DNA of 64,000 nt from positions 53,992 through 117,991 of the forward strand of contig NZ_FOXY01000011.1 of NCBI RefSeq assembly GCF_900115865.1, in the 5' to 3' direction. The notes under the pieces are model-generated. The model saw only the letters and a list, made by a program, of their open reading frames with translations. It had not been told where the DNA came from and did not search any database. Positions 1-9,981 of this stretch are shown piece after piece. Made by a program: the position numbers and the translations under genes. This stretch comes from Donghicola eburneus. GTDB lineage: Bacteria; Pseudomonadota; Alphaproteobacteria; Rhodobacterales; Rhodobacteraceae. How positions within the stretch are numbered: the stretch's first letter is position 1; every line of letters starts with the position of its first letter.

Positions 1-1095
1 CCGAGTGTTGTTGACGAGCATACCATCGATTTTACAACCGAGCCGGCGCAGCCCATCCTGCCGCTGCTTTTGTCGCTGCTGACCATCGTTCCTTCGGAGA
101 CCGCGATTGAGTTCACCCGTGAACCCGTTGGCACTGGTCCCTATGTGATGTCGAACTGGGCTCCGGGTCAGAGCATCACGCTAGAGCGCCGCGATGATTA
201 CTGGGGTGAGGCACCCGCAGTGTCGACTGCAAACTATGTGTTCCGCGCTGATCCGTCGGTGCGCGCTGCAATGGTGCAAGCGGGCGAGGCGGACATCGCG
301 CCTTCGATCTCTGCGATTGATGCGACCACGGATATGGATGCGTCCTACCCCAACTCGGAAACCACGTACCTGCGGATTGACCACTCGGTCGCGCCGCTGG
401 ATGACAAGCGGGTTCGCGAAGCGCTGAATATCGGTATCGACCGCGAAGCCTTTGTTGGCACAATTCTGGCGGACGGCACTCAGGTCGCGACGGCACTGAA
501 CGTGCCCACCACGTTGGGTTGGAACGCGGATACCGAGGCGCGCCCCTACGATCCCGAACGTGCCAAGGCACTGTTGGAAGAAGCCAAAGCAGATGGCGTC
601 CCCGTGGACACCGAAATTCTGCTGGTTGGCCGGACCGGCAACTTCCCGGGTGCTACTGAAACCTACGAAGCGATCCAGTCCATGCTGTCCGAGGTCGGGT
701 TTAACATCCGCCTGCAAATGGTCGAAGTCGCCGAGCACGAGCAGTACTACTCCAAGCCCTATGTTCAGGATCAACCGGTTCTGGTGGGCGCGCAGCACGA
801 CAACTCGCGCGGTGATCCGGTTTTCTCGATGTACTTCAAGTACCATTCCGAGGGCCGCCAGTCGGGCATCGCAGACGTCAAGGCGGATGATCTGATCACC
901 CGTGCGACCGCCGCCACCGGCGACGAGCGTGTGGCTCTGTGGTCCGAACTATTTGGCTACCTGCATGACGAGGTGATCGCGGACGCACTCCTGTTCCATA
1001 TGGTGGGCCATGCCCGCGTGGGCAATGATGTCGAGTTCACACCGACCATCGCGACCAACAGCCAGCTCCAGCTTTCGGAAATTGGCCTGAAGTAA
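1..1095 (+). CDS. ABC transporter substrate-binding protein, family 5 (peptide/nickel type), 5' end outside window
   Basis: C-terminal 364 residues of a periplasmic family 5 solute-binding protein, which captures a peptide or similar ligand for the permeases downstream. The frame is open from base 1, so the start codon and signal peptide lie upstream of the window. Family traits seen are the segment GTGPYVMSNWAPGQSITLER followed by the RRDDYWG motif, the core VREALNIGIDREAF, and a C-terminal half of typical length. It is followed by a perfect stem-loop and then two permeases and a fused ATPase in the same direction, so it heads (or nearly heads) the operon. The ligand cannot be told from sequence; the family also binds nickel, opines and glutathione. 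Confidence 0.9.
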   Translation, partial: PSVVDEHTIDFTTEPAQPILPLLLSLLTIVPSETAIEFTREPVGTGPYVMSNWAPGQSITLERRDDYWGEAPAVSTANYVFRADPSVRAAMVQAGEADIAPSISAIDATTDMDASYPNSETTYLRIDHSVAPLDDKRVREALNIGIDREAFVGTILADGTQVATALNVPTTLGWNADTEARPYDPERAKALLEEAKADGVPVDTEILLVGRTGNFPGATETYEAIQSMLSEVGFNIRLQMVEVAEHEQYYSKPYVQDQPVLVGAQHDNSRGDPVFSMYFKYHSEGRQSGIADVKADDLITRATAATGDERVALWSELFGYLHDEVIADALLFHMVGHARVGNDVEFTPTIATNSQLQLSEIGLK

Positions 1096-1113
1096 TCGGT
1101 TTCCTCTGACCCA

Positions 1114-1141
1114 GTGCGCGGCATATGCCTGTGCCGCGCAC
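1114..1141 (+). promoter_or_regulatory. intercistronic stem-loop after the binding-protein gene
   Basis: A perfect 10-bp inverted repeat, GTGCGCGGCA at 1114-1123 and TGCCGCGCAC at 1132-1141, with an 8-nt loop. It lies between the binding-protein stop and the permease ribosome site. No T-tract follows, so it is more likely an mRNA 3'-end stabiliser or partial terminator that keeps binding-protein expression above permease expression than a full terminator. Confidence 0.6.
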
Positions 1142-1164
1142 GTACTTGTTCCAAGGAGCTTCTC

Positions 1165-2079
1165 ATGAAAACGATGCTTGGGAAGAGGGCAGTATCGAGT
1201 CTGATCTCGCTGTTTGTTCTGATCGTGATGGTGTTCTTCCTGTCGCGTCTGACGGGCGACCCGGCCGCCCTGTACCTGCCAGTCGACGCCTCCGAAGAAA
1301 TGCGTCAGAATTTTCGCGAAATCCACGGTCTGAATGATCCCGTGATTGTGCAGTTTGGCCGCTATATCGGCGACCTCGTACAACTCGATTTCGGTGAGAG
1401 CCTGCGCAAGGCCCGCCCCGCCATTGATGTCGTCCTCGAGGCGTTTGTCTGGACCCTTTGGCTTGCCCTGATCACCATGGCGTTGGTGTCCGTGGCGGCG
1501 ATTGTGGTCGGCTCCATCGCGGCCTTCAACGTGGGCCGCCCGTTTGATCGCGTGGCGTCTGTCTTGTCGCTCATCGGTGCCTCGGCACCCGATTTCTGGA
1601 TCGCGATTGTTGGCATCGTTGTCTTTTCTGTCAGCTACGGATTGCTGCCGACCAGTGGCACTGGCACCGTCTGGCACTGGATTTTGCCCATCGCCGTTCT
1701 CTTTATCCGCCCGTTCGGGCTGATCCTGCAGATCGTGCGCGGATCAATGATCAACGCGCTTGGCTCACCATATGTGAAGACCGCGCGGGCCAAAGGGGTC
1801 AAGAACCGCCCCGTGATCTTTGTCCACACGCTGCGCAATGCCATGCTGCCCGTGATCACCGTGATCGGTGATCAAGCGGCGGCGCTGCTCAATGGCGCTG
1901 TGGTGGTCGAGACGATTTTCGGTTTCCCTGGCGTGGGCAAGCTGATGATCGACTCCATCCTGCAGCGGGATTTTAACGTCATCTTGGCGGCGATCATGGT
2001 CACGGCGATTGCGATCTTCCTGATGAATATCCTGATCGACATCGCCTATGCGCTGCTCGACCCCCGCATCCGGACCTGA
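1165..2079 (+). CDS. ABC transporter permease, DppB-like
   Basis: 304-residue inner-membrane permease of the DppB/OppB family, one half of the translocation channel of the peptide-type ABC transporter. The N-terminus has a long hydrophobic helix (VSSLISLFVLIVMVFFLSRL) and the characteristic TGDPAALYLP segment. The EAA-type cytoplasmic loop that docks the ATPase is visible near residues 200-225 (YVKTARAKGV). The start at 1165 is chosen because AAGGAG lies 6 nt upstream; a longer in-frame extension to 1114 runs through the stem-loop and has no family character. The DppC-like partner starts 4 bp after the stop. Confidence 0.92.
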   Translation: MKTMLGKRAVSSLISLFVLIVMVFFLSRLTGDPAALYLPVDASEEMRQNFREIHGLNDPVIVQFGRYIGDLVQLDFGESLRKARPAIDVVLEAFVWTLWLALITMALVSVAAIVVGSIAAFNVGRPFDRVASVLSLIGASAPDFWIAIVGIVVFSVSYGLLPTSGTGTVWHWILPIAVLFIRPFGLILQIVRGSMINALGSPYVKTARAKGVKNRPVIFVHTLRNAMLPVITVIGDQAAALLNGAVVVETIFGFPGVGKLMIDSILQRDFNVILAAIMVTAIAIFLMNILIDIAYALLDPRIRT

Positions 2080-2083
2080 AAGC

Positions 2084-3025
2084 ATGACTATGACTGACAC
2101 TTCCGACACTGTCCGCGCCGAAGAAGATCCCGCCAAGCCCGTCAGCGGTCTGCGCCGCGTAATCGCGATGCTGTGGGCGGACAAACTGGCCTTTGTCGCT
2201 GCGCTGTTTTTGCTGGTCATCGTGCTCTGCGCGGTTTTCGGCCCGATGTTTCTGCAGGACATGGCGGCCAAAACGAACCTGCGCGCGCGCAATGCTCCGC
2301 CTTTTGAGCTAGAGCGCGGGTTTTTCTTTATCCTTGGCGGAGACGCTTTGGGGCGGCCTTTGCTGGCGCGGATCATCGTCGCCGCGCAGAACACCATGAT
2401 GGTGGCGGCAGGTGCAGTTGTCGCCTCGATGATCATCGGGTCAGCGCTGGGATTGATCGCTGGCTACACCGGCCGTTGGGTGGGCGAGGCGATTATGCGT
2501 CTGGCCGACGTGATCATGTCCTTCCCCTCGCTGCTGCTCGCAGTGATCGTGCTTTATATGCTGTCGCCGTCGATTGCGAACCTCGTGCTGGTGCTGGCGA
2601 TCACGCGCATTCCAATTTACCTGCGCACCACCCGCGCCGAAGTACTGGAGGTGCGCCAACGCATGTTCGTCCAAGCGGCGATTGTTATGGGTGCGTCAAA
2701 CTTCCGGATCGTGTTCAAGCATATCCTGCCCGTGATCCTGCCCACGCTGTTGACCATTGCGACGCTTGATTTTGCCTTTGTCATGCTGGCGGAATCCTCG
2801 CTCTCCTTCCTCGGGATCGGCATCCAGCCTCCAGAGATCACATGGGGCCTGATGGTGAGCCAAGGCCGCCAGTACCTGACCTCTGCTTGGTGGCTCGCCT
2901 TTTGGCCCGGTCTTGCGATCATCCTGACCACCATGTCCCTGAACCTGCTGTCCAGCTGGATGCGTATCGCCCTGAACCCAACCCAACGTTGGCGCCTCGA
3001 AATCGGAGCAAAGAAGAATGGCTGA
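2084..3025 (+). CDS. ABC transporter permease, DppC-like
   Basis: 313-residue second permease of the transporter. It has the DppC N-terminal cytoplasmic tail, a first transmembrane helix (LAFVAALFLLVIVLCAVFGP), the periplasmic GGDALGRPLLARII motif typical of DppC/OppC, and the conserved C-terminal part with LAESSLSFLGIGIQPPEITW. The ATG at 2084 is preferred over the in-frame ATG at 2048, which lies inside the previous gene. It overlaps the ATPase gene by 8 bp, which indicates translational coupling. Confidence 0.92.
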   Translation: MTMTDTSDTVRAEEDPAKPVSGLRRVIAMLWADKLAFVAALFLLVIVLCAVFGPMFLQDMAAKTNLRARNAPPFELERGFFFILGGDALGRPLLARIIVAAQNTMMVAAGAVVASMIIGSALGLIAGYTGRWVGEAIMRLADVIMSFPSLLLAVIVLYMLSPSIANLVLVLAITRIPIYLRTTRAEVLEVRQRMFVQAAIVMGASNFRIVFKHILPVILPTLLTIATLDFAFVMLAESSLSFLGIGIQPPEITWGLMVSQGRQYLTSAWWLAFWPGLAIILTTMSLNLLSSWMRIALNPTQRWRLEIGAKKNG

Positions 3026-4646
3026 TCATCTGCTTGAAGTCCGCGATCTGTCTGTCCGCTTTCACACGGCCCAAGGGATCGTCAACGCGGTTAACGGCAT
3101 CAGTTGGCATCTGGACCGCGGCGAAACGCTGGCCATCTTGGGGGAAAGTGGGTCCGGAAAATCGGTTTCTGCCTCCGCGATCATGAACCTGATCGACATG
3201 CCTCCGGGCGAAATTACGAGCGGTCAAATCCTGTTCGATGGGGTCGACCTGCTGAAAAAATCCGAAGAGGACCGCCGCCGCCTGAACGGTAAGCGCATTT
3301 CAATGATTTTTCAGGACCCGCTTGGGCACCTGAACCCTGTCTATCCGGTGGGCTGGCAGATCGCCGAAACAGCGATGGCCCACGGCAAACCCAAAGACGA
3401 GGCTTATGCTCGTGCTTTGGCTTTGATGGAGCGCGTGGGTATTCCCGATCCCAAGGCGTCGATGGACAAGTACCCGCATCAATTCTCGGGCGGACAACGA
3501 CAGCGCCTGATGATTGCGATGGCCTTGGTTCTGAAGCCGGACATTTTGATCGCGGACGAACCCACGACGGCATTGGACGTCACCGTTCAGGCCGAGGTGC
3601 TGTCCCTGCTCGAAGAGCTGCAAGAAGAAACGGGGATGGGCCTGCTGTTAATCACCCATGACCTTGGCGTCGTGGCCGAAGCGGCGGACCGCGCGGTTGT
3701 CATGGAGGGTGGCCATATCGTCGAAAGCGGCACGCCGCGCGAACTTTATCATCACGCGCAGCATCCATACACGCGCAAGCTTCTGGCCGCCGCACCGGGC
3801 AAGGGCGAGATGCGGGACCCTGCCTCCGATGAGCAGCCGATTCTGCGCGTGCAGAACCTTCAGAAATCCTACGGCAGCTTTGCCGCGCTCAAGGGCGTGA
3901 ACTTTGACCTGCATGCGGGCGAGACGCTGGCAATCGTCGGTGAGTCTGGCTCGGGGAAATCCACCATCGCCCGCCTGATGCTACATTTGGAACCTGCCAG
4001 CGGCGGCAAGGTGCTTTGGAAGGGCGAAGAGATCCTCTCGAAAACACCGCGCGAGATGGGGCCGTTGCGCCGCCAGTTGCAAATGGTGTTTCAGGATCCG
4101 ACCCAATCTCTGAACCCGCATATGACGGTATTCCAGATCATATCGGAGGCTTGGGTGATCCATCCCGACATCCTACCGAAAAGCCAGTGGAAAGACCGCG
4201 TCGCCGAATTGCTCGAGCAAGTGGGCCTGAAGCCCGAGCATGCCTTGCGCAATCCCCACCAGTTTTCTGGCGGGCAGCGACAGCGCATCGCGATTGCCCG
4301 CGCGCTCGCGCTGGAGCCGGACCTGATCATCTGCGACGAGGCTGTGTCGGCTCTGGATGTTTCAATTCAGGCGCAGGTGATTGCGCTGCTCGGTGAGTTG
4401 CGCGACCGCCTGGGTATTGCCTTTATCTTTATCGCGCACGATCTGCCCGTGGTGCGCGACTTTGCCGACCATGTGCTGGTGATGCAGCGCGGGCAGGTGG
4501 TCGAACACGGCACTGTCCGACAAATTTTCGAAGCGCCGCGACAGGGTTACACCCAGCGGCTGTTGGCAGCGGGTCTCGACTCTGACCCGGATGTCCAAGC
4601 GGAACGTCGCAGCCAGCGTTTGGCCTTGGCCGCGACCCAAGCCTGA
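3018..4646 (+). CDS. fused ABC transporter ATPase, DppD-DppF type
   Basis: 542-residue cytoplasmic protein with two complete ABC ATPase domains that power the transporter. The first Walker A (GESGSGKS) is at about residues 42-50 and its signature QFSGGQRQR near 155-163. The second Walker A (GESGSGKST) is at about 306-314, with a second identical signature near 415. Walker B segments are [12 protein letters not shown] and [12 protein letters not shown]. Many systems encode DppD and DppF separately; the fused form is common in alphaproteobacteria. It has the oligopeptide-transporter C-terminal extension after the first domain ([13 protein letters not shown]). Confidence 0.93.
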   Translation: MADHLLEVRDLSVRFHTAQGIVNAVNGISWHLDRGETLAILGESGSGKSVSASAIMNLIDMPPGEITSGQILFDGVDLLKKSEEDRRRLNGKRISMIFQDPLGHLNPVYPVGWQIAETAMAHGKPKDEAYARALALMERVGIPDPKASMDKYPHQFSGGQRQRLMIAMALVLKPDILIADEPTTALDVTVQAEVLSLLEELQEETGMGLLLITHDLGVVAEAADRAVVMEGGHIVESGTPRELYHHAQHPYTRKLLAAAPGKGEMRDPASDEQPILRVQNLQKSYGSFAALKGVNFDLHAGETLAIVGESGSGKSTIARLMLHLEPASGGKVLWKGEEILSKTPREMGPLRRQLQMVFQDPTQSLNPHMTVFQIISEAWVIHPDILPKSQWKDRVAELLEQVGLKPEHALRNPHQFSGGQRQRIAIARALALEPDLIICDEAVSALDVSIQAQVIALLGELRDRLGIAFIFIAHDLPVVRDFADHVLVMQRGQVVEHGTVRQIFEAPRQGYTQRLLAAGLDSDPDVQAERRSQRLALAATQA

Positions 4647-4667
4647 TCCGAAAGGAACCCTCCTACA

Positions 4668-5699
4668 ATGTCTGCGCTTTCCTACTTCAAATGGCCTTTT
4701 GCCGTGACCGCGTTCGGCCTTGTTCTGGCGTATTGGCTGGGGCTTCAGACCACGGGCACGGTTGCGGGCGCGCTGTCGTTTCTGCTGATCGGATCGGTTC
4801 TGGCGGTGCTGGAGATCAGCCTTAGCTTCGACAACGCCATTGTGAATGCGAACAAGCTGAAGGACATGACGCCGGTCTGGCAGCACCGTTTCCTGACATG
4901 GGGCATTCTGATCGCGGTGTTTGGGATGCGGATCGTTTTCCCGCTGGCTGTGGTGGTGATCGCTGCGCGCATCGGCCCGATCGAGGCGATTGTTCTCGCG
5001 GCCAAGCAGCCTCAGGAATACGCGCGGATCATGGATGAGGCACACCTGTCGATCTCTGCCTTTGGTGGGACGTTCCTGATGATGGTCGCGCTCAATTACT
5101 TCATGGATCAGGAAAAGGACGTCGACTGGGTGCGACTTTTGGAAGAGCGCCTGCGCAAGTGGTCCTCGATCAAGGGGATCGAGATTGCGATGGTTCTGCT
5201 GATGGCCGTTGGGTTCACCGTCGTCTTGCCCGAAGACCAAGGCGCAACGTTCCTGTTCTCATCAATTTGCGGTCTGCTGACCTTCTTGGCGGTAGAATTG
5301 GTGGGGCATGTTCTGGACGCCCAAGAGGATGTAGGCCGCGCGGCGGCCCAAGGCGGCTTTGGTGCGTTCCTTTATTTAGAGGTGCTGGACGCCAGTTTCT
5401 CGTTCGACGGGGTGATCGGGGCCTTTGCCCTAACGCAGAACCTGTTCCTGATCGCGATCGGTTTGGGCATCGGCGCGATGTATGTGCGGTCGATGACATT
5501 GATGCTGGTCGAGCGGAAGACCTTGGCACAGTTTCGGTATCTGGAGCATGGGGCCTTCTACTCGGTGCTGGTACTGGCGATCATCATGCTGGTGCAATCC
5601 CTGACCCATGTGCCCGAAGTCATCACAGGTCTGCTGGGGGCCAGCCTGATCGGGTGCTCTTTGTTGGCGTCCATCCACCACAACCGTCAGGTCGGGTAG
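4668..5699 (+). CDS. DUF475 / TerC-like integral membrane protein
   Basis: 343-residue polytopic membrane protein of the DUF475 family, distantly related to TerC. The conserved acidic membrane motifs EISLSFDNAIVNANKL near residue 50 and EVLDASFSFDGVIGAF near residue 240 match the paired FDN/FDG motifs of TerC proteins, thought to bind or move metal ions. About nine hydrophobic helices are visible. It starts 21 bp after the ATPase stop with AAAGGAA upstream, so it may be cotranscribed with the transporter. Its physiological role is not established; metal homeostasis or stress tolerance is inferred from the family. Confidence 0.8.
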   Translation: MSALSYFKWPFAVTAFGLVLAYWLGLQTTGTVAGALSFLLIGSVLAVLEISLSFDNAIVNANKLKDMTPVWQHRFLTWGILIAVFGMRIVFPLAVVVIAARIGPIEAIVLAAKQPQEYARIMDEAHLSISAFGGTFLMMVALNYFMDQEKDVDWVRLLEERLRKWSSIKGIEIAMVLLMAVGFTVVLPEDQGATFLFSSICGLLTFLAVELVGHVLDAQEDVGRAAAQGGFGAFLYLEVLDASFSFDGVIGAFALTQNLFLIAIGLGIGAMYVRSMTLMLVERKTLAQFRYLEHGAFYSVLVLAIIMLVQSLTHVPEVITGLLGASLIGCSLLASIHHNRQVG

Positions 5700-5858
5700 G
5701 CTGGCGCGCCTTTGTAAGGCTGAGAACGCAGCAACTGATAAATGTTTCGCATCAGATGCGAGCAATGCATTTGTGCACCACCCAATCTTCCAGAAAACCA
5801 TAGAATTATCGCGCAGAGCGGGTTGTCCCAAATCACTTTCCGCGTCTAGGCTGAACGT

Positions 5859-7121
5859 ATGTTTCGTAGCCTGCTTCCTCTTTCTGCACTCTTGCTCGGC
5901 TCTGCTTTTCTGGTCTTTGCAGGGGGCATGAATGGTCTGGTATTGCCGATCAGAGGCGTGGCAGAAGGTTTCACTGCCGCGTCGCTTGGGTTGTTGGGCA
6001 CGGGGTGGGCGATTGGATATGTGGCTGGCTGTGTCGCCACGCCCAAGCTAGTGAGCCGCGTCGGCCACATCCGCTCATTTGGGGTAATGTGCGCGATCGC
6101 CGCAATTGCGGTGCTGCTTTCGCTGCTTTTGATCACCCCTTGGGTTTGGGTGCCTGTCCGCGGGGTGTCGGGCTTCTGCTTTGCGGGCGCTGCGATGATC
6201 GTTGAGAGCTGGCTAAACGAACGCACAGAGGCCACGTCCCGCGGCAAGGTTTTCGGAATCTATACGATGGTCAACCTCGCCGCGACAACGGCTGGCCAAA
6301 TGGTGCTGACTTTGGGGGACGCGACGGGGTACCTGTTTTTCGTCCTAGCTGCTATAGTTTATTGCCTAGCGCTTTTGCCCACGGCAATCAGTGCAACATC
6401 TACACCGAAACCGTTGACACAGGTTTCGCTGGACCTACCAAAACTTTGGCGCAACTCTCCAATCGCTGTGTTTGCGGTCTTCATGGTTGGAATTTCAAAC
6501 GCAGCGTTCGGAACGCTAGCTGCGGTCTATGCGGCGCGTATCGGACTTACGATTTCCGAGATTGCCTTGTTCTCCAGTCTACCAATCCTCGCAGGCGCAG
6601 CGAGCCAGATTCCTGTTGGCATCGCCTCAGACCGATTTGATCGGCGCAAGGTCTTGCTTGGAATTGCGCTGCTGGCTGTGGCAGCGGATGCCTTGTTCTT
6701 GTTCTACGGCGTTGCGGGCGCGTGGGCCGCGCTGATCCTGTCAGGTCTTTTTGGCTCGACGGTTTATGCCATGTATCCCGTGATTGTCGCGCACGCGAAT
6801 GACCACGCGGACACAGATTCTGCCATCCAAGTTAGCGGAGGGCTTTTGCTTGTCTTTGGCCTTGGTTCGATCATTGGACCTAGTTTGGCGGGCTTTGCGA
6901 TGAGCGGATTCAGCGCACAATGGCTTTTCGCGGTGACGGGATCTGCCCACATGCTGCTGGTACTTTTTGCCTTGCTTCGCATCTGGATCGCGCCGCCTGT
7001 TCGGGCCGAAGACAAAGTGGCCTTTCAGGCGACACCTCTTGGACGTGGATCGACACCCGAAACGGTCACGATGGCCGCAGAGTCCCGAGAGATGCTGGAG
7101 CAGGATGCGTCCCAAACATAG
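5859..7121 (+). CDS. MFS transporter, YcaD-like
   Basis: 420-residue major facilitator with 12 predicted membrane helices. It resembles the YcaD branch: an early GLVLPIRGVAEGF segment, a second helix pair with GTGWAIGYVAGC, the GFCFAGAAMIVESWLNE segment in helix 5, and a central ASDRFDRRKVLLG loop that is the MFS motif A copy of the C-terminal half. The C-terminal tail of about 45 residues is hydrophilic. The substrate is unknown. It stands about 107 bp upstream of the oxidoreductase gene and may be transcribed with it. Confidence 0.88.
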   Translation: MFRSLLPLSALLLGSAFLVFAGGMNGLVLPIRGVAEGFTAASLGLLGTGWAIGYVAGCVATPKLVSRVGHIRSFGVMCAIAAIAVLLSLLLITPWVWVPVRGVSGFCFAGAAMIVESWLNERTEATSRGKVFGIYTMVNLAATTAGQMVLTLGDATGYLFFVLAAIVYCLALLPTAISATSTPKPLTQVSLDLPKLWRNSPIAVFAVFMVGISNAAFGTLAAVYAARIGLTISEIALFSSLPILAGAASQIPVGIASDRFDRRKVLLGIALLAVAADALFLFYGVAGAWAALILSGLFGSTVYAMYPVIVAHANDHADTDSAIQVSGGLLLVFGLGSIIGPSLAGFAMSGFSAQWLFAVTGSAHMLLVLFALLRIWIAPPVRAEDKVAFQATPLGRGSTPETVTMAAESREMLEQDASQT

Positions 7122-7228
7122 CTCTCCACCGCTGGAAAATGCAGTCACAGCGTTGACGGCGTAGGGTTTGACGGCGCCGCGCCGACGGGGCAAGACTGCA
7201 CGCTAATGCATTCGTTCAGGAAGAGAAA

Positions 7229-8326
7229 ATGAAGCAAATCGCATTGGGCATGGTTGGCGGTGGGCAAGGTGCTTTTATCGGCGGAGTCCACAGGATTGCT
7301 GCCCGGCTCGATGGGCGGTTTCGCTTGATCGCTGGTGCGCTCTCTTCCACGCCAGAACGGTCTGCGGCGAGCGCGGCGGAATTGGGTCTGGAGCGGTCTT
7401 ATGGCGATTGGGCCGAGATGGCGCGCGACGAGGCAGCGCGTCCCGACGGGATCGAAGCTGTTGCGATTGTCACACCAAACCACATGCATTTCGGTCCTGC
7501 CAAAGCTTTTCTCGAGGCTGGAATACATGTGATCTGCGACAAGCCAATGACTGTGACATTGGATGAAGCGTTGGAATTGAAAGCCATCGCAGATCGGTCC
7601 GATGCGCTGCTAGTATTGACACATACCTATGCGGGTTACCCGATGCTGCGAGAGGCGCGGCGGCTGGTGACTTCGGGCGCATTGGGCAAATTGCGGTTGG
7701 TTAATGTCGAATACGTGCAGGATTGGCTGGCCGAACTAGAGACTGGCAAACAGGCTGCGTGGCGCGGGGATCCAAAGCAAGCGGGCACTGGTGCGATTGG
7801 CGATATCGGCACACATGCAGCGCACCTGGCGCGCTTTGTCACTGGTTTGCCAATAGAGGCCGTTTCCGCCGAGATGCACAGCTTTGTCGAGGGTCGGCAG
7901 GTAGATGACAACATCCACGTGATGCTGCGTATGGTGCAAGGTGTACGCGGAATGCTTTGGGCCAGCCAGGTGAGCGTCGGCTTTGATAACGATCTGAGAT
8001 TGCGCGTTGTTGGGGATAAAGCTGGAATGAAATGGTGTCATGATCGCCCCGAAGAATTGCGCTTCACGCGTCTCGGAGAGCCGACGCAAATCCTTACGCG
8101 GGGCGGCCCCGGCTATGCGGGCAAGTCCCGCGTGCCGGGCGGTCATCCAGAAGGTTTCCTAGAGGCGTTTGCCTCGATTTACGCAGACGCAGCAGATGCA
8201 ATCGCGGCAGGCGCATTGCCCGAGGGTCTGCCAGGGGTCGAAGAGGGCGTACAAGGTTTGCGTTTTATAGATGCATGCCTGCGGTCCAACGCCGATGACG
8301 GACGCTGGACGCAGGTTGAAGAGTGA
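7229..8326 (+). CDS. Gfo/Idh/MocA family oxidoreductase
   Basis: 365-residue NAD(P)-dependent dehydrogenase of the glucose-fructose oxidoreductase/inositol dehydrogenase family. The N-terminal Rossmann fold has GMVGGGQGAFIGGVHR, the VTPNHMHF strand-loop and the hallmark CDKPMTVTLDEA motif with its catalytic lysine. The C-terminal half has the GDIGTHAAHLARFVTG segment of the substrate domain with the active-site histidine. AGGAAG lies 5 nt before the ATG. The substrate is probably a sugar or polyol, but the sequence does not show which. Confidence 0.9.
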   Translation: MKQIALGMVGGGQGAFIGGVHRIAARLDGRFRLIAGALSSTPERSAASAAELGLERSYGDWAEMARDEAARPDGIEAVAIVTPNHMHFGPAKAFLEAGIHVICDKPMTVTLDEALELKAIADRSDALLVLTHTYAGYPMLREARRLVTSGALGKLRLVNVEYVQDWLAELETGKQAAWRGDPKQAGTGAIGDIGTHAAHLARFVTGLPIEAVSAEMHSFVEGRQVDDNIHVMLRMVQGVRGMLWASQVSVGFDNDLRLRVVGDKAGMKWCHDRPEELRFTRLGEPTQILTRGGPGYAGKSRVPGGHPEGFLEAFASIYADAADAIAAGALPEGLPGVEEGVQGLRFIDACLRSNADDGRWTQVEE

Positions 8327-8343
8327 CAAAACCATACTGGTAC

Positions 8344-8510
8344 TTAAGCGGATCTCTCGCCCCCATATTCCCCACAAAGTTCTGATAGCAGCGAGTGCAG
8401 CCGGCTAATGATTTCCCCCCTTGGGGATACGGTGCGCTCGACGATGCCAATCTGACGTGTCACCTGCGGATGGCCGAACGGCAGACACTTAGGGAAACTG
8501 TGCTTAAAAT
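8344..8510 (-). pseudogene. probable remnant of a LysR-type regulator, C-terminal end
   Basis: On the minus strand a frame of about 55 codons ends in TAA at 8344. It reads LPFGHPQVTRQIGIVERT followed by SPRGEIISRLHSLLSEL, which resembles the last beta-strand and helix of LysR-family effector domains. No start or N-terminal HTH is present before the RTX gene, so it looks like the stump of a deleted regulator. The match is by motif only and is tentative. Confidence 0.4.
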
Positions 8511-8609
8511 TAGTTGGCCCCTGGCACTGAGTGCACCAGGAACTACTAGGGTAGAGGTCTGATAAGCCGACACGCTGAAACGATCGCTAACAGGCGGCGC
8601 GATCACCGA

Positions 8610-9749
8610 TCACAGAAATTCGATTGTTTCTAGAATTGCATCGGTGTGAAAACCGCCTCCGGAAATCACGACGACGCCGGTATCTAAACCGTCAATATTT
8701 GTTCGCAAGATCAGGTTCATGTTGTTTGAATTGACGCTGTAGGTAAATTCGGTGCCTTCATCAAACACCAGACGGTCGATATCTCCGATGCGCTCATTGA
8801 AGTTTCCAGAGATATTGTCACGACCATAGCTCTCGTCACCCTTCAGGCGGAAGTCAAAGGTGTCGGTTGTTTTCCGCGAGGATGAACGAATGGTGTCGTC
8901 GCCAGCGCCGCCGTGTAGCAGGCCGCGACCATAAATGTTGTCGTTCCCCTCGTCTCCGAACAAACGGTTATTTCCCTTTGTGTCGTAGATCTCGTCGTCG
9001 CCCTCGCCTCCAGAAACACGGTCATTCCCTCGGCCTCCGGCAAGGTAGGCGTCGTCGCCTCCCTCACCAAAGATTTTGTCGCGGCCGCCCTGTCCATCAA
9101 TATTATCGGCGCCATCGCCCCCGCGAATGACGTCGCGTCCACCGCCCGAGCGGACAAGGGTCATGCCGTCACCTAGGAGAACTTTGTCATTTCCCGAGCC
9201 GCTGTTGACACTGGTGTCTTCGTCCCTAGCGCGTAAATCGATTACGTCGTGGCCCCCGAAGCTAAAGAGGGTAATGCCGTCTTGTAAAAATGTAGATCCA
9301 GGCTTTGCGATGTATCGATCATTGCCTTCTGTCAAAACCTGATAACCGGGGTCCTCTGCATCACCATCTAATATAAATCGGAAACTCTCGCCCGCGAGAA
9401 AATCGGCGATCGCCGTCTCGTCCCCAGAATCATAAGCATCAATGGCTGGCTCTAGCGTTTCCATGTCCCACTGAAGGCCCTTCCAAACCTGAAATTTCTC
9501 GCCTTCGTAGAAAAATGTAATCTTCTTCACTGTGTAATCAGTCATCTCGCCGCCGGAGAACGTGAAGGATCCGTCGAGCTTTGCGAACATGTTCAGTCCA
9601 CTGTGCTCTACTTGGAGTGTTTTGGCACTCGCGCTTGTGATGTCTGAATCACCCACCAAAATATCTTCAAGGTGAGGGCCACCAAAGTACGCTCTTTGAT
9701 CCCATCCAATAACAGTTGGGGTTCGTCCAAAATTGATAATTGTTGCCAT
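8610..9749 (-). CDS. RTX-type calcium-binding protein
   Basis: 379-residue acidic protein without an N-terminal signal peptide. Residues about 185-285 carry nonapeptide RTX repeats of the GGxGxDxxx type (GGGRDVIRGGDGADNIDG, GGEGDDEIYD, GDEGNDNIYG), which fold as a calcium-binding beta-roll. The C-terminal 60 residues are hydrophobic/aliphatic as in type I secretion signals. The N-terminal 180 residues contain no domain I recognise. Export by a type I secretion system is inferred; no such exporter lies in the window. A second RTX protein at 56895-58190 has a different N-terminal domain. Confidence 0.85.
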   Translation of the reverse strand: MATIINFGRTPTVIGWDQRAYFGGPHLEDILVGDSDITSASAKTLQVEHSGLNMFAKLDGSFTFSGGEMTDYTVKKITFFYEGEKFQVWKGLQWDMETLEPAIDAYDSGDETAIADFLAGESFRFILDGDAEDPGYQVLTEGNDRYIAKPGSTFLQDGITLFSFGGHDVIDLRARDEDTSVNSGSGNDKVLLGDGMTLVRSGGGRDVIRGGDGADNIDGQGGRDKIFGEGGDDAYLAGGRGNDRVSGGEGDDEIYDTKGNNRLFGDEGNDNIYGRGLLHGGAGDDTIRSSSRKTTDTFDFRLKGDESYGRDNISGNFNERIGDIDRLVFDEGTEFTYSVNSNNMNLILRTNIDGLDTGVVVISGGGFHTDAILETIEFL

Positions 9750-9981
9750 TTCAAGTTATCCACGAAATTTGTGATCACACATTACAAGATAGATTACATC
9801 ATTTCAGATGGCCTCCGCAACTAACAGGATCCCAAGTTAACGGCACAGGTTAACTGTCTCCCAATGCAGAGTGTTGGTAATCCTACATTTTCAATGTGCA
9901 CCTTCGGTTTTGCACGCAAATCGGCTTGAGCAGTTCCTGCTAATCCATGAAGCTTTCGCGTAACGAGCGGAGGAGATGCCT

